From: Saccharospirillaceae bacterium
GTDB lineage: Bacteria; Pseudomonadota; Gammaproteobacteria; Pseudomonadales; Oceanobacteraceae
Assembly (NCBI GenBank): GCA_021208685.1
Contig: JAJOJJ010000039.1
Location: 1-32,785, forward strand
Length of the DNA: 32,785 bases
Direction: 5' to 3'
The notes beneath the pieces are model-generated. The model was not told the DNA's origin and made no database searches. It saw only the letters and a list, made by a program, of their open reading frames with translations. Numbering within the stretch: position 1 is the stretch's first letter; each line of letters begins with the position of its first letter. The translations under genes were made by a program, and so were the position numbers. Shown piece after piece: positions 1-8,642 of the stretch.

Positions 1-1010
1 CCTTCCCTGAGCGGATCGCGCAAAGACGCAGCAGCAGTGCCCGGACGTTTCGTTTGAGCGCTGGCAGCGGCGCCGAACTGCAACCTACCAGCGATCTGCA
101 GAACGCCGATTATCTGGCCATCGCCGATATCAGCGGCGGCCAGCCAGACCGTATCCGTCTGGCAGCCCCCCTGCAGCGCCAGAGCCTGACACACCTGCGG
201 GAACTGGCCCCGCAACTGTTCAGCGAACGGACCGAGGTGGGCTGGAACGATAATGGCCAGCTGAAAGCCCAGCGTCATGCCTGCCTCGGCCAGCTGACTC
301 TCAGCAGCAAACCGCTGCCAGCGTTATCAGCCGATGACTGGCAGCAGGCCTGGCGTGATTACTTTCTGCAGCGCGGTCTGAACGATTTGCCGTGGCAGGA
401 CGATACCCGCACCTTACGCAGCCGTATGGCGCTGGCCGCTCAGTATCTGACGACCGGCCAACGCGAAGACGATGCCTGGCCAGCCGTGAGCGATCAGGCT
501 CTGCTGCTGCGTCTGGACGATTGGCTGCTGCCGTTCTGCCATAACGCGCGAAACCTGCGCGACCTTAACAGAATTGACCTCAGCACTGCCCTGCTCAGCC
601 TGCTCAGCTGGGAACAGCAGCAACAGCTTAACCAGCAAGTGCCCGTTCACTGGCAGGTCGCCAGCGGTTCTCATATTGCCCTGCAATACAATAACGATCC
701 GAACCGACAGCCTGACGATCAGGAACAACCTCCGGTTCTGGCGGTAAAGCTGCAGGAAATGTTCGGTTATGAAGGCCAGCCCGCGATTCTCAGTGGCCGC
801 TTGCCACTGCTGATTCATCTGCTGTCACCGGCCCGGCGGCCACTGCAGGTTACCCGTGACCTGCCGCATTTCTGGCGTCATACCTACGCCGAAGTACGCA
901 AAGATATGCGTGGCCGTTACCCAAAACATCCCTGGCCGGAAGATCCGCTCAATGCCGAGGCAACTGCGTTGACCAAACGCGCCCTGAGCAAACATCCGCC
1001 GGGCAAGTAA
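1..1010 (+). CDS. hrpB: ATP-dependent helicase HrpB, C-terminal part (5' truncated by window edge)
   Basis: The reading frame is open to the left edge (first full codon at 3) and stops with TAA at 1008-1010, so this is the 3' third of a longer gene. The TTG at 54 is an internal codon, not a start. What is visible is the C-terminal HrpB region. The segment LAVKLQEMFGYEGQP, then LLIHLLSPARRPLQVTRDL and then GRYPKHPWPEDP closely resembles the end of E. coli HrpB (QEMFG, LLSPAQRPLQITRDL, GRYPKHVWPDDP). HrpB is a DEAH-box-type helicase related to HrpA. Its cellular role is not well defined, although RNA-linked functions are suspected. The helicase motifs lie outside the window, so catalytic integrity cannot be judged. 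The protein ends shortly after the conserved WPEDP segment, as the family usually does. Confidence 0.93.
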   Translation, partial: FPERIAQRRSSSARTFRLSAGSGAELQPTSDLQNADYLAIADISGGQPDRIRLAAPLQRQSLTHLRELAPQLFSERTEVGWNDNGQLKAQRHACLGQLTLSSKPLPALSADDWQQAWRDYFLQRGLNDLPWQDDTRTLRSRMALAAQYLTTGQREDDAWPAVSDQALLLRLDDWLLPFCHNARNLRDLNRIDLSTALLSLLSWEQQQQLNQQVPVHWQVASGSHIALQYNNDPNRQPDDQEQPPVLAVKLQEMFGYEGQPAILSGRLPLLIHLLSPARRPLQVTRDLPHFWRHTYAEVRKDMRGRYPKHPWPEDPLNAEATALTKRALSKHPPGK

Positions 1011-1092
1011 GTTCACATGACGTTCTCCTGAAGTAACCGACGGCAGCGGCAATAACAAAAAAAACAACAGTACAGAGTGTAACCAATCATTA

Positions 1093-1131
1093 CCCGGCGC
1101 AGTGGCTATCTGCGCCCGGCAGGCTAGCCTG
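1093..1131. terminator. Possible weak hairpin terminator after hrpB
   Basis: An imperfect hairpin has arms CCCGGCGCAG (1093-1102) and CTGCGCCCGG (1110-1119) with a seven-base loop and one bulged base. It is followed at once by the perfect 12-base palindrome CAGGCTAGCCTG (1120-1131) and TTTGCATT. There is no proper T-run, so termination is a guess. The rest of the 149-base gap between hrpB and the next gene (1011-1159) shows no other feature. Confidence 0.3.
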
Positions 1132-1159
1132 TTTGCATTACCGTTGTTCAGGCTGAGTT

Positions 1160-1681
1160 ATGCCCGTGAAAACCGTCATTACCATTCTGATGCTCACCGG
1201 CCTGATGCTGGCGCTGGTCATGGGTGTCCGGCTCGGCCATCCGTCGCTGGTTGAAGTATCCGGCCGCCTGCCGGCAGAGCGCGTACCGGATAACCATCCG
1301 GACAGCACGGCCCATACGACAACATCGCAGACCACTTCTGCGGCGCAAGCCACCCCAATGACACAGCCTGACCTGACGCTGAACGCAAAGACCGGATTGC
1401 ACACCCACTCGCATGATGATGAGCACATCCCGCTGCCCGCTGCGCTGGCGGCCGATATCGAACGCCGCCGGATTCCGCAAAGCCAGCTGGTGCTGACGCC
1501 AAACTCTGCCGGTGGTTATTCCATGAATGCCAAAGGCCAGTACCACACCGTTGTGGTGGCTTTTATTGATGACAATGGTCAGCTGCGTACCGAAGAACGC
1601 ATCGTTTACCCCCTTGCCGATCAGCCACCGGCGATTCCCACCGTACCGCCCGCAGCCAGGGCAGAATCTGGCAAACCATGA
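1160..1681 (+). CDS. Small membrane-anchored or exported protein with histidine cluster, coupled to metalloprotease
   Basis: I do not recognise the family. The 173-residue product starts with an uncleaved-looking or signal-type hydrophobic segment (about residues 5-22, after MPVK), which predicts an inner-membrane anchor or export to the periplasm. A Thr/Ser/Ala-rich low-complexity stretch follows (about 48-70), then a metal-binding-like cluster, HTHSHDDEH, with H81, H83, H85 and H89. A folded-looking end around 117-152 contains YHTVVVAFIDDNGQ, and the tail is Pro/Ala-rich. The stop codon overlaps the start of the metalloprotease gene in an ATGA junction (1678-1681), so the two are very likely co-translated. 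By position it could be an accessory, zinc-delivery or inhibitory partner of the protease, but that is inference from coupling and the His cluster only. The start ATG is preceded by a modest AGG-containing site. Confidence 0.75.
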   Translation: MPVKTVITILMLTGLMLALVMGVRLGHPSLVEVSGRLPAERVPDNHPDSTAHTTTSQTTSAAQATPMTQPDLTLNAKTGLHTHSHDDEHIPLPAALAADIERRRIPQSQLVLTPNSAGGYSMNAKGQYHTVVVAFIDDNGQLRTEERIVYPLADQPPAIPTVPPAARAESGKP

Positions 1682-4600
1682 GGCCTGTTATGAACCCGCT
1701 GACACCTGTTCTTATTCTCCTCAGCCTGTGCGCTGCGCTGCTGAGTGCCCAGACCCACGCCGCCGGTATCCAGATTATTAATGCCGATGGCAGCGGTGAA
1801 GGCTTCAACGATGCAACCGCCGTCAGCGCTGTCGGTGGAAACAATGCCACGACCCTGGGCGCTCAGCGTCTGGCCGTATTCAGCCGGGCGGCGGATATTC
1901 TCAACGCAACGTTCGATATTGCCGTCACCGTAAACGTCAACTCATCCTTCGACCCTCTGTTCTGCACGACCAACAGCGCCACACTGGGCAGTGCCGGTGC
2001 CGCCAATTATCAATTCGTTAACGATGGCGGGGTGTGGACGGTGTATGCCGATGCTCTGGCGAACCAACTGCAGGGCAGCGATGTTGAACCGGCACAAGCT
2101 GAAATTAACGCGCAATTTAACAGTGGTATCGGCAATCCCGGCTGCTTACAAAGCTCCGGCTGGTATCTGGGTTTTGATGATCCCGCAGGCAATGGCAACT
2201 CACTGCTGTCGGTGGTGTTGCATGAAATCATGCATGGTATGGGGTTTTTATCCCTGCTGGCTTCTGATGGCAGCAGTGCGGCGACTTATGGTCCGGAGTA
2301 CGTCTACGACCCCTACACCAAATTGCTGTATGACCACACACAGGGAGCACGCGTTACTACCCTGAACCAGTCGCAACGGGCGGCGGCCACGATAAATAAC
2401 GGCAATCTGGTCTGGGACGGTGCCCAGACCAATGCTCAGCTGGGCGGTTTGAGCAGCGGCGTGAACAGTAACAGAATGCGGATGTATGCTCCGGCCAGTT
2501 ACACCCCCGGGTCTTCCGTCAGCCATTTTGATACCGCCGCCACTCCCAACGAGATTATGGAACCGCAATACACCGAGTTTCTGGACGACGCCGGTTTAGC
2601 AAAATACCTGTTGGCGGATATTGGCTGGACGCTGGCTTCCGCTGGCAGTAACGCTCCGGTAATGAACGCTGTTTCCGCCCAAACCCTGGATGAAGACACC
2701 ACCCTGAATGTCACCGTCAGCGCCACCGATGCCGATGGCGATGCTCTGAGCTACAGCATCGCTTCTGCCCCCGCCGCACTCGGCGCCAGCATCAGCGGAA
2801 CAACCTTAACCATTGCGCCGCAGGCCAATTACAACGGTACGGGCAGCATTACGGTGCAGGTGTCGGATGGCAGCCTGACCGGCAGCACCAGTTTTAATGT
2901 GACGGTTAATCCGGTCAACGATGCGCCGGTAATCAGCGCCATCACGGCTAAAACACTGGACGAAGACGCTGCGCTGGATGTCGCGTTAAGCGCCACCGAT
3001 ATCGACAGCGGCTCACTCACCTACAGCCTCGCTTCTGCCCCCGCCGCACTCGGCGCCAGCATCAGCGGTACGACTTTAACCATTGCGCCGCAGGCCAATT
3101 ACAACGGTACGGGCAGCATTACGGTGCAGGTGTCGGATGGCAGCCTGACCGGCAGCACCAGTTTTAATGTGACGGTTAATCCGGTCAACGATGCGCCGGT
3201 TTTTACCTCCGCCAGCAGCTTTAATACCGCCAATGACACGGATCTGGTGATTACCCTGACCGCCAGCGATATTGATACGGCAAGCGGCTCACTGGTTTTC
3301 AGTCTGGTCAGCGCTGACAGCGCCAGAGTCAGCGCCAGTCTGAGTGGCAGCATACTGACGCTGACACCGGTCGCGGACACCACCGGCACGACGACGGTGG
3401 ACGTTGCTGTCAGTGATGGCGCCCTCAGCACAACACAAAGTATCAGCGTGAATGTTCTGTCGGCCAACAATCAGGCTCCGGTCTTTAATCCGCCGGCGGC
3501 ACTGACGCTGCTGCAGGAAACCAGCAGCGTTGTCACCCTGAGTGCCAGCGATGCCGATGGCAACAGCCTGACCTACAGTGTTGGCAGCGTCAGTAGCGGA
3601 GTCAGTGCCACGGTCAGTGGTGATCAGCTCAGTATCCTTGCGGCTGACGGTTTTACCGGCAGCGCCAGCGTTTCGATCAGCGTCAGCGATGGCCTGTTAA
3701 ATGACAGTGCGACACTGGCCATTACGGTACTGCCCAAATTCGGACTGCAACAAGAGGGCATAACACTCGGTGACGGGGGCAGCCTGAACGCTGAGCTGAA
3801 TGCCCTGAGCCTGACACTCAGTGGTGGCGACGGACAGCTCAGCACCTCGCTGTTCTTTGATGGCCGCCAGCAGGACAACCTGCTCAGTTACGATGCCACC
3901 ACGCAAAGCTACAGCCTCGCCATGCCAGCCCGCGGTGCCTTTGCCGGAACCTATACGCTGTCGGTCACCGATGGCAACGGCTTCAGTGCCACGTACTACA
4001 TCGAGCGGCCATTGCGGGTGACGACGAATGTCACCCCAACACTGGCGCTGTCGGCCAGTCAGACGATCAGCGTTGAAGGCGCTCCGGCCGACACGCTGCT
4101 GTCACTGAGCAGCGACTCAACCGCCGTCGCATTCAGCGATGACCTCGGTAATGCCGTGACCAGCATCCGTGCAGCAGACGATGCTGATCGCTTTAATGCC
4201 GCCAGCGTGCTGCTGACATTCAATGCCGTCAGTAGCCGCAGCCAGCCGGTGATCACAGCATCCGCAGCCAATCTGCCGGATGGTCAATTACCCCTTGCAT
4301 TGCAAGCTGGCCGAACCGTTTTAATTACCGTTACGGATCAGGATGCTCAGGCGGTGACGGGGGCAATCGCGGCCTTGAATGACCCGCGCTTTGACGTATG
4401 GGAAATACCCTCGTCTGCCACGGCCAACAGTCAGGGCGAAATCAGCCTGCAACTCCCCGAAGAAAGCCTGCAGCTGACCATCAGCGCAGACGGTTATCCG
4501 GATACAACCCTGACGATTGATGATGCGCAGCTGAATGCAGAAGTAACCCTCACCGCACTCAATTCACCGTTCAGCCTTAATGGCATTGTGCAGGCCAACG

Positions 4601-5016
4601 GTTTTGACTTCAGTACGGAATTGCCGCAACTGACACTGCTGTTCACCGACAACAGCAGTGAAGTGCTGACACTGAACAGCATCAGCAGTACCTCCGTCAG
4701 TTACCGCTGGCTGGGGGATCTGGCGGTAAAAACACCACAACGTTTACAAATCCGGCATAGCAACATTGAACCGATAACGGCTACTATTAACAGCAGCTTC
4801 AGCAGCCAGACAATTAATTTTACTCTGGTTGCAAGTACTCAGAGGACAACGACGGAAGTGGTTATTGTCAGTCCCGGAGGTTCATCAGGTGGCGGGGCTG
4901 TCTGGTATTTATTATGGCTATACCCAATAATCGCCATGCTCAGGAACCGGTCTGCAAGGGCACCGTTACGGGTCTTTCACCGGAAAAGTAACCGACCGCA
5001 CATCGGTTGCAGATAG
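1678..5016 (+). CDS. Secreted zinc metalloprotease with Ig/cadherin-like repeats and GlyGly-CTERM tail
   Basis: The 1112-residue product has a signal peptide (about 1-29, ending THAA). The protease domain (about 30-325) carries HEIMHGMGF with H182, E183 and H186. Position +10 of the motif is Ser192, not the His/Asp of typical metzincins. Farther on, SHFD (H283) is followed by NEIMEP (M294), a layout like that of leishmanolysin (M8) enzymes, where a distal His is the third zinc ligand and the Met sits in the Met-turn. Four roughly 90-residue Ig/cadherin-like repeats follow (about 326-690) with NDAPV junctions, then beta-rich sequence. The C-terminus has GGSSGGG (from 1067), a hydrophobic segment and an Arg-containing cluster (RNRSAR), which is a GlyGly-CTERM sorting signal of the kind cut by rhombosortase in type II secretion. 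Eighteen residues follow the Arg cluster, which is longer than usual. The start overlaps the upstream stop; Met5 is an alternative start. Confidence 0.88.
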   Translation: MRPVMNPLTPVLILLSLCAALLSAQTHAAGIQIINADGSGEGFNDATAVSAVGGNNATTLGAQRLAVFSRAADILNATFDIAVTVNVNSSFDPLFCTTNSATLGSAGAANYQFVNDGGVWTVYADALANQLQGSDVEPAQAEINAQFNSGIGNPGCLQSSGWYLGFDDPAGNGNSLLSVVLHEIMHGMGFLSLLASDGSSAATYGPEYVYDPYTKLLYDHTQGARVTTLNQSQRAAATINNGNLVWDGAQTNAQLGGLSSGVNSNRMRMYAPASYTPGSSVSHFDTAATPNEIMEPQYTEFLDDAGLAKYLLADIGWTLASAGSNAPVMNAVSAQTLDEDTTLNVTVSATDADGDALSYSIASAPAALGASISGTTLTIAPQANYNGTGSITVQVSDGSLTGSTSFNVTVNPVNDAPVISAITAKTLDEDAALDVALSATDIDSGSLTYSLASAPAALGASISGTTLTIAPQANYNGTGSITVQVSDGSLTGSTSFNVTVNPVNDAPVFTSASSFNTANDTDLVITLTASDIDTASGSLVFSLVSADSARVSASLSGSILTLTPVADTTGTTTVDVAVSDGALSTTQSISVNVLSANNQAPVFNPPAALTLLQETSSVVTLSASDADGNSLTYSVGSVSSGVSATVSGDQLSILAADGFTGSASVSISVSDGLLNDSATLAITVLPKFGLQQEGITLGDGGSLNAELNALSLTLSGGDGQLSTSLFFDGRQQDNLLSYDATTQSYSLAMPARGAFAGTYTLSVTDGNGFSATYYIERPLRVTTNVTPTLALSASQTISVEGAPADTLLSLSSDSTAVAFSDDLGNAVTSIRAADDADRFNAASVLLTFNAVSSRSQPVITASAANLPDGQLPLALQAGRTVLITVTDQDAQAVTGAIAALNDPRFDVWEIPSSATANSQGEISLQLPEESLQLTISADGYPDTTLTIDDAQLNAEVTLTALNSPFSLNGIVQANGFDFSTELPQLTLLFTDNSSEVLTLNSISSTSVSYRWLGDLAVKTPQRLQIRHSNIEPITATINSSFSSQTINFTLVASTQRTTTEVVIVSPGGSSGGGAVWYLLWLYPIIAMLRNRSARAPLRVFHRKSNRPHIGCR
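2761..2930 (+). repeat. Near-identical internal repeat, copy 1
   Basis: This 170-base segment inside the metalloprotease gene recurs at 3031-3200, exactly 270 bases (90 codons) later. I count three mismatches, all in consecutive Gly-Thr-Thr codons (GGA ACA ACC against GGT ACG ACT) and all synonymous. It encodes the second half of an Ig/cadherin-like domain, ending with the NDAPV linker. Confidence 0.95.
3031..3200 (+). repeat. Near-identical internal repeat, copy 2
   Basis: This is the second copy of the 170-base segment at 2761-2930. The amino acid sequence is identical over the repeated part. The next two domains (about 3200-3735) are of the same type but clearly diverged, so this pair reflects a recent duplication or gene conversion. 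Confidence 0.95.
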
Positions 5017-5072
5017 CAAGGAAGCTCAGTAGCTGTCTGTAATCAGGGAAGCGGCATTTAAAAGATTCTCAC

Positions 5073-7601
5073 ATGCTGCGGATTGCCATTATTCCTTTCA
5101 GTTTTTTTGCCGCACCGGGTGTCATCATCAGGCTGCTGATCAGCCTGATGACACTGCTGTGCGTGTCTTTAACGGCGATGGCCGGTGAGAACCCGGAACA
5201 CGACAATACCGTTCTGCAGCTCACAGATAACACCCGCCAGATCAGCAGCAAAGGGGTTTTGTATTTCCTTGAAGATCCTCTGGCACAGCTGTCACTGCCC
5301 TACATTATTGAGCAGAAGATTCCTTTCGGGCTTTACCCGAAATCCGCGTTTAACGAAGGTTTCACCGAATCGGCTTACTGGCTGAAGCTGACCATAGATG
5401 CCAGCCTGAGCAGCAAATCTCGCTGGTTAATGGAAATTAATTACCCGCTTCTGGATGTCGTCAATGTCATTATTCACAGTCCGGACGGTGGGCAGTTAGG
5501 TCACCATAATCTGGGGGATCTGAATGAATTTTCCCAGCGTCCGATCTCTCATCGTAACTTTGTTATCCCTCTCGATTTCACTGAAATAAAACGGCAGGTT
5601 GTTTATCTCAACGTCCAGACGACCAGCTCATTACAGGTGCCCATCAGCTTATGGGAAATCACCCATTTCGTTGAAGACCGCAGCAATGAACAGTATGGAC
5701 TGGGACTTTACTACGGCATGATGCTGGTAATGTTTCTCTACAATTTATTTTTGTGGCTGAGCATCCGCGATCATAATTACCTGCTGTATATCGGCTACAT
5801 CGCTTCATTTTCGGCCCTGCAGTTAGCCACCAGCGGACTGGGATACCAATTTATCTGGCCGCACTGGATCTGGCTTGAGCAGATGGCCGTACCGCTGACC
5901 ATTGGCCTGGTAGGGGTATTTGGCAGTGCCTTCACCCGCGCATTTTTACAAACCAGAATCCATCACCGTCTGGCCGATATTGCCCTGCGGGCATGCTTAC
6001 TTCTGTCCGCACTGGTGTGCCTGAGCTCACTGATATTTGATATTGAAACCGTGATGAGCAGCGGCAAATTTGTGGTCGTTATTTTCCTGGTTACGGTTTT
6101 GTATTCATCCGTGTCCTCCTTAATTAAGGGACAACATCAGGCCCGCTATTTTCTTTTTGCCTGGGTATCCCTGATCGTTGGGGGGCTGATCACCATTTTT
6201 ATGATGCTGGGCTATCTGCCGAATACCCTGTGGACAACCCATGCCAGTAAAATCGGCAGTGCACTGGAAATCGTGCTGCTTTCATTTGCCCTTGCCGACC
6301 GCATTAAAATTCTCGAACGCGCTAAAATGCATGCGGAAGAACTGGTGAAAAAAGAACTGGAAGAACGCGCGGTGCGGCTGGCGGAATCCAATCGGCTGAA
6401 AAACGATTTCCTGGCGACCATCAGTCACGAATTCCGTACCCCACTGAATGGCATTCTCGGATCACTTGAACTGGCCGCCGACGAACATGGCAAGCCGCTG
6501 CTCAGTTCACTACAGGATGCACGCAACAGCGCAAGAGATATGCTGGATCTGGTCGATAATGTCCTGACCTACACCGAGCTTCAGGCCGGTAACCGGATTA
6601 TGTCGCCGGAAACGATTGAGCTGGCACCGATGATCCGCAGCGCCGCCGACTATATCCGCCAGCAATGCCACAATAAACATCTGACCTTTGAGCTGGTGCT
6701 GCAACCCGGTTTACCCAACCATATCCGTGCCGATATCAAATGCATCCGCCATGCGCTCAAAGCCCTGCTGGAAAACGCCGTTAAATTTACCCAGAAAGGT
6801 CAGATCCGTGTTGAAGTCGGCGTCAGCCATAACAACAACCTGACCACGCTGGACATTCACATCCGCGATACCGGCATCGGTATGACCGCCGCAGAGCTTG
6901 CCCGCGTGCAGGACTATTTTTGCCAGGGCGATGGCTCAGATCAGCGCCGCTATCAGGGTCTTGGCATCGGATTATCACTGGTGCGGGCGGTTTGTCATTG
7001 CATGAAAGGCCGCCTGGAGATTGACAGCGAAAAGCATCAGGGGACCCATGTTCACCTGCATCTGCCGGTTCAGGCACTGGGCAGAAGTGAAGTCCGCCTG
7101 ATTAAAAACCGGGTTGAAGCTGTCGAAACCACCCCGGTCGAAAATATCCGTGGCCGGGCATTGGTGGTTGAAGACAACACCATTAACCAGCGGGTGCTGA
7201 ATTCAATGCTCAGTCGTTTGCAATTAAAGGTGGATGTTGCAGACAACGGTGAACGGGCACTGGAAATTCTGAATTCAGAGCGCCGTTACCGCTATGACAT
7301 GATCTTTATGGATTGTCAGATGCCGGTGATGGATGGTTTTGAAGCAACCCGGATTCTGCGCGCCAGTAACATCAGCGAACGGCATTCACCGGTCATCGCC
7401 GTAACCGCCAATGCCATGTCCGGCGATCAGCAACGCTGCCTGGATGCCGGCATGAATGATTATCTGAGCAAGCCCATCAGCCTTGAACAGATCCGGCAGG
7501 TTGTACAGAAATGGCTGCCCGCCGATGCCGGCCGTGATGAGGGTTACGCCGCGAACAGTGCTGATCAGGTAACGGAACCGCAACGGCAAAAGCCTGACTG
7601 A
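5073..7601 (+). CDS. Hybrid sensor histidine kinase, 7TMR-DISM type
   Basis: The 842-residue product is an inner-membrane sensor. A signal peptide or first membrane helix (about 13-38) is followed by a periplasmic 7TMR-DISMED2-like domain (about 45-190, with FGLYPKSAFNEGF and AYWLKLTID). A seven-helix 7TMR-DISM membrane block follows (about 205-410, with YYGMMLVMFLYNLFLWLSIRD). A short charged helix leads to the HisKA domain with SHEFRTPLNG (phospho-acceptor H452), an HATPase domain (about 550-660, with N-box ALLENAVKFT, G1 DTGIGM and G2 GLGIGLSL) and a receiver (about 695-825) with acidic pair E700/D701, phospho-acceptor D747 in FMDCQMP and K800. All key residues are present. No HPt domain and no separate response regulator lie nearby, so it is an orphan whose partners must be elsewhere. 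DISMED2 domains are thought to bind carbohydrates or related small molecules; the ligand is unknown. The ribosome site is weak. It ends 12 bases before the convergent TSUP gene. Confidence 0.93.
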   Translation: MLRIAIIPFSFFAAPGVIIRLLISLMTLLCVSLTAMAGENPEHDNTVLQLTDNTRQISSKGVLYFLEDPLAQLSLPYIIEQKIPFGLYPKSAFNEGFTESAYWLKLTIDASLSSKSRWLMEINYPLLDVVNVIIHSPDGGQLGHHNLGDLNEFSQRPISHRNFVIPLDFTEIKRQVVYLNVQTTSSLQVPISLWEITHFVEDRSNEQYGLGLYYGMMLVMFLYNLFLWLSIRDHNYLLYIGYIASFSALQLATSGLGYQFIWPHWIWLEQMAVPLTIGLVGVFGSAFTRAFLQTRIHHRLADIALRACLLLSALVCLSSLIFDIETVMSSGKFVVVIFLVTVLYSSVSSLIKGQHQARYFLFAWVSLIVGGLITIFMMLGYLPNTLWTTHASKIGSALEIVLLSFALADRIKILERAKMHAEELVKKELEERAVRLAESNRLKNDFLATISHEFRTPLNGILGSLELAADEHGKPLLSSLQDARNSARDMLDLVDNVLTYTELQAGNRIMSPETIELAPMIRSAADYIRQQCHNKHLTFELVLQPGLPNHIRADIKCIRHALKALLENAVKFTQKGQIRVEVGVSHNNNLTTLDIHIRDTGIGMTAAELARVQDYFCQGDGSDQRRYQGLGIGLSLVRAVCHCMKGRLEIDSEKHQGTHVHLHLPVQALGRSEVRLIKNRVEAVETTPVENIRGRALVVEDNTINQRVLNSMLSRLQLKVDVADNGERALEILNSERRYRYDMIFMDCQMPVMDGFEATRILRASNISERHSPVIAVTANAMSGDQQRCLDAGMNDYLSKPISLEQIRQVVQKWLPADAGRDEGYAANSADQVTEPQRQKPD

Positions 7602-7613
7602 AGCCATCTGCGC

Positions 7614-8375
7614 TTACAGTGGCCCAAGCAGCAGTTTCAGACCGACCACGCATGTCACCAGCTCGTACAGGCGCTTAATGGTCAGGTTGCCTGCAGCAAT
7701 CGAAGAATGCGCCCCCAGATAACCGCCAATCAGAGATCCGGCCACCAGCGCCGGAATCCATTGCCACTGAACGTCCGCCACAGCACTCATCGTCATGGCA
7801 CCGGTGCCGTTCCAGCCCAGCCCCACAGCGACCAGCGTCTGTGCCACTGCGGTTTTGTAATCCAGACCAAACCAGTACACCAACCAGAGGGTTACAAAGA
7901 GTCCACTGCCGGCTGACAGTGCGCCATTGGCAAAGCCAATCAGCAATAACACCAGCGCACCAAGCGCAAAACCGGCTGGCGTCCGGTTACGGGCTTCCTT
8001 CTGCAACCCAAGCTCGGGTTTAAACCAGGAATACAGCGCCAGCGACAGGGTCAGCAGCCCCAGCGCGATCTCGGCATGGCGCGCCTGAACATCGAGAATA
8101 AACAACGCGCCGGCAATCACACCGGGAACACCGGCACAGACAATCAGCAGCAAAATACGGCGATCAAGATGATGTTCACGCAAGTGGCGTGCGGTTGCAC
8201 CGACGCCCAGCGCCACCGTAGCCACCTTGTGGGTGGCCAGCGCCAGCGGAAAAGGCAGCCCCATAAAGATCAGAATCGGTAACTGAATCAGCCCGGCTCC
8301 GCCACCCGCCAACGCGGAAAACCAATTCGCTACAATTGCCATCAGAAAAAGTATGAGTTGTTCGATATAATCCAT
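7614..8375 (-). CDS. TSUP family (TauE/SafE, DUF81) membrane permease
   Basis: The 253-residue, very hydrophobic protein has the two-half layout of TauE/SafE transporters. The first half opens with an N-terminal helix and a GGGAGLIQLPILIFMG segment, then ATHKVATVALG. The second half contains FANGALSAGSGLFVTLWLVYW and KTAVAQTLVAVGLGWNGTGAM. These paired motifs and a length near 250 are typical of the family, which exports or imports small sulfur-containing or organic anions such as sulfite or sulfoacetate. Nothing nearby fixes the substrate. It is an inner-membrane protein. The ATG at 8373-8375 lies 23 bases from the divergent glutaredoxin start, so both promoters must overlap or the glutaredoxin promoter must lie inside this gene. 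No strong ribosome site is seen. Confidence 0.88.
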   Translation of the reverse strand: MDYIEQLILFLMAIVANWFSALAGGGAGLIQLPILIFMGLPFPLALATHKVATVALGVGATARHLREHHLDRRILLLIVCAGVPGVIAGALFILDVQARHAEIALGLLTLSLALYSWFKPELGLQKEARNRTPAGFALGALVLLLIGFANGALSAGSGLFVTLWLVYWFGLDYKTAVAQTLVAVGLGWNGTGAMTMSAVADVQWQWIPALVAGSLIGGYLGAHSSIAAGNLTIKRLYELVTCVVGLKLLLGPL

Positions 8376-8398
8376 GCAGAGTTCATCAGGGGAAACTT

Positions 8399-8638
8399 AT
8401 GAAATACGCTTTGTACTACTACGACGCCTGTCCGTTCTGCCAGCGGGTACTGCGCGCCCTGCCCGGCCTGAACGTTGAAGTAGAAAAACGCAATGTACTG
8501 ACGCATCAGGAATTCAGAAAGCAGCAATATGCCGCAACCGGCCGCACCACTGTGCCCTGCCTGCTGATTTCTGACAACGGCAACGATACCTGGATGTTTG
8601 AATCCGCCGATATCATCCGCTTTTTACAAAGCCGTTGA
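8399..8638 (+). CDS. Small glutaredoxin / GST-N-type thioredoxin-fold protein
   Basis: The 79-residue protein is a single thioredoxin-fold unit. An N-terminal strand KYALYYYDA leads to the redox motif CPFC (C11, C14), and a conserved cis-Pro segment TTVPCLL comes later. The final ESADIIRFLQ resembles the glutathione-binding end of glutaredoxins and GST N-domains. The two cysteines of CPFC suggest a dithiol glutaredoxin reducing disulfides or glutathione mixed disulfides in the cytoplasm. The pattern differs from classic CPYC GrxA/GrxC, so I do not assign a gene name. A good ribosome site (AGGGG) lies 7 bases before the ATG. It stands alone between two minus-strand genes. Confidence 0.9.
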   Translation: MKYALYYYDACPFCQRVLRALPGLNVEVEKRNVLTHQEFRKQQYAATGRTTVPCLLISDNGNDTWMFESADIIRFLQSR

Positions 8639-8642
8639 ACGC

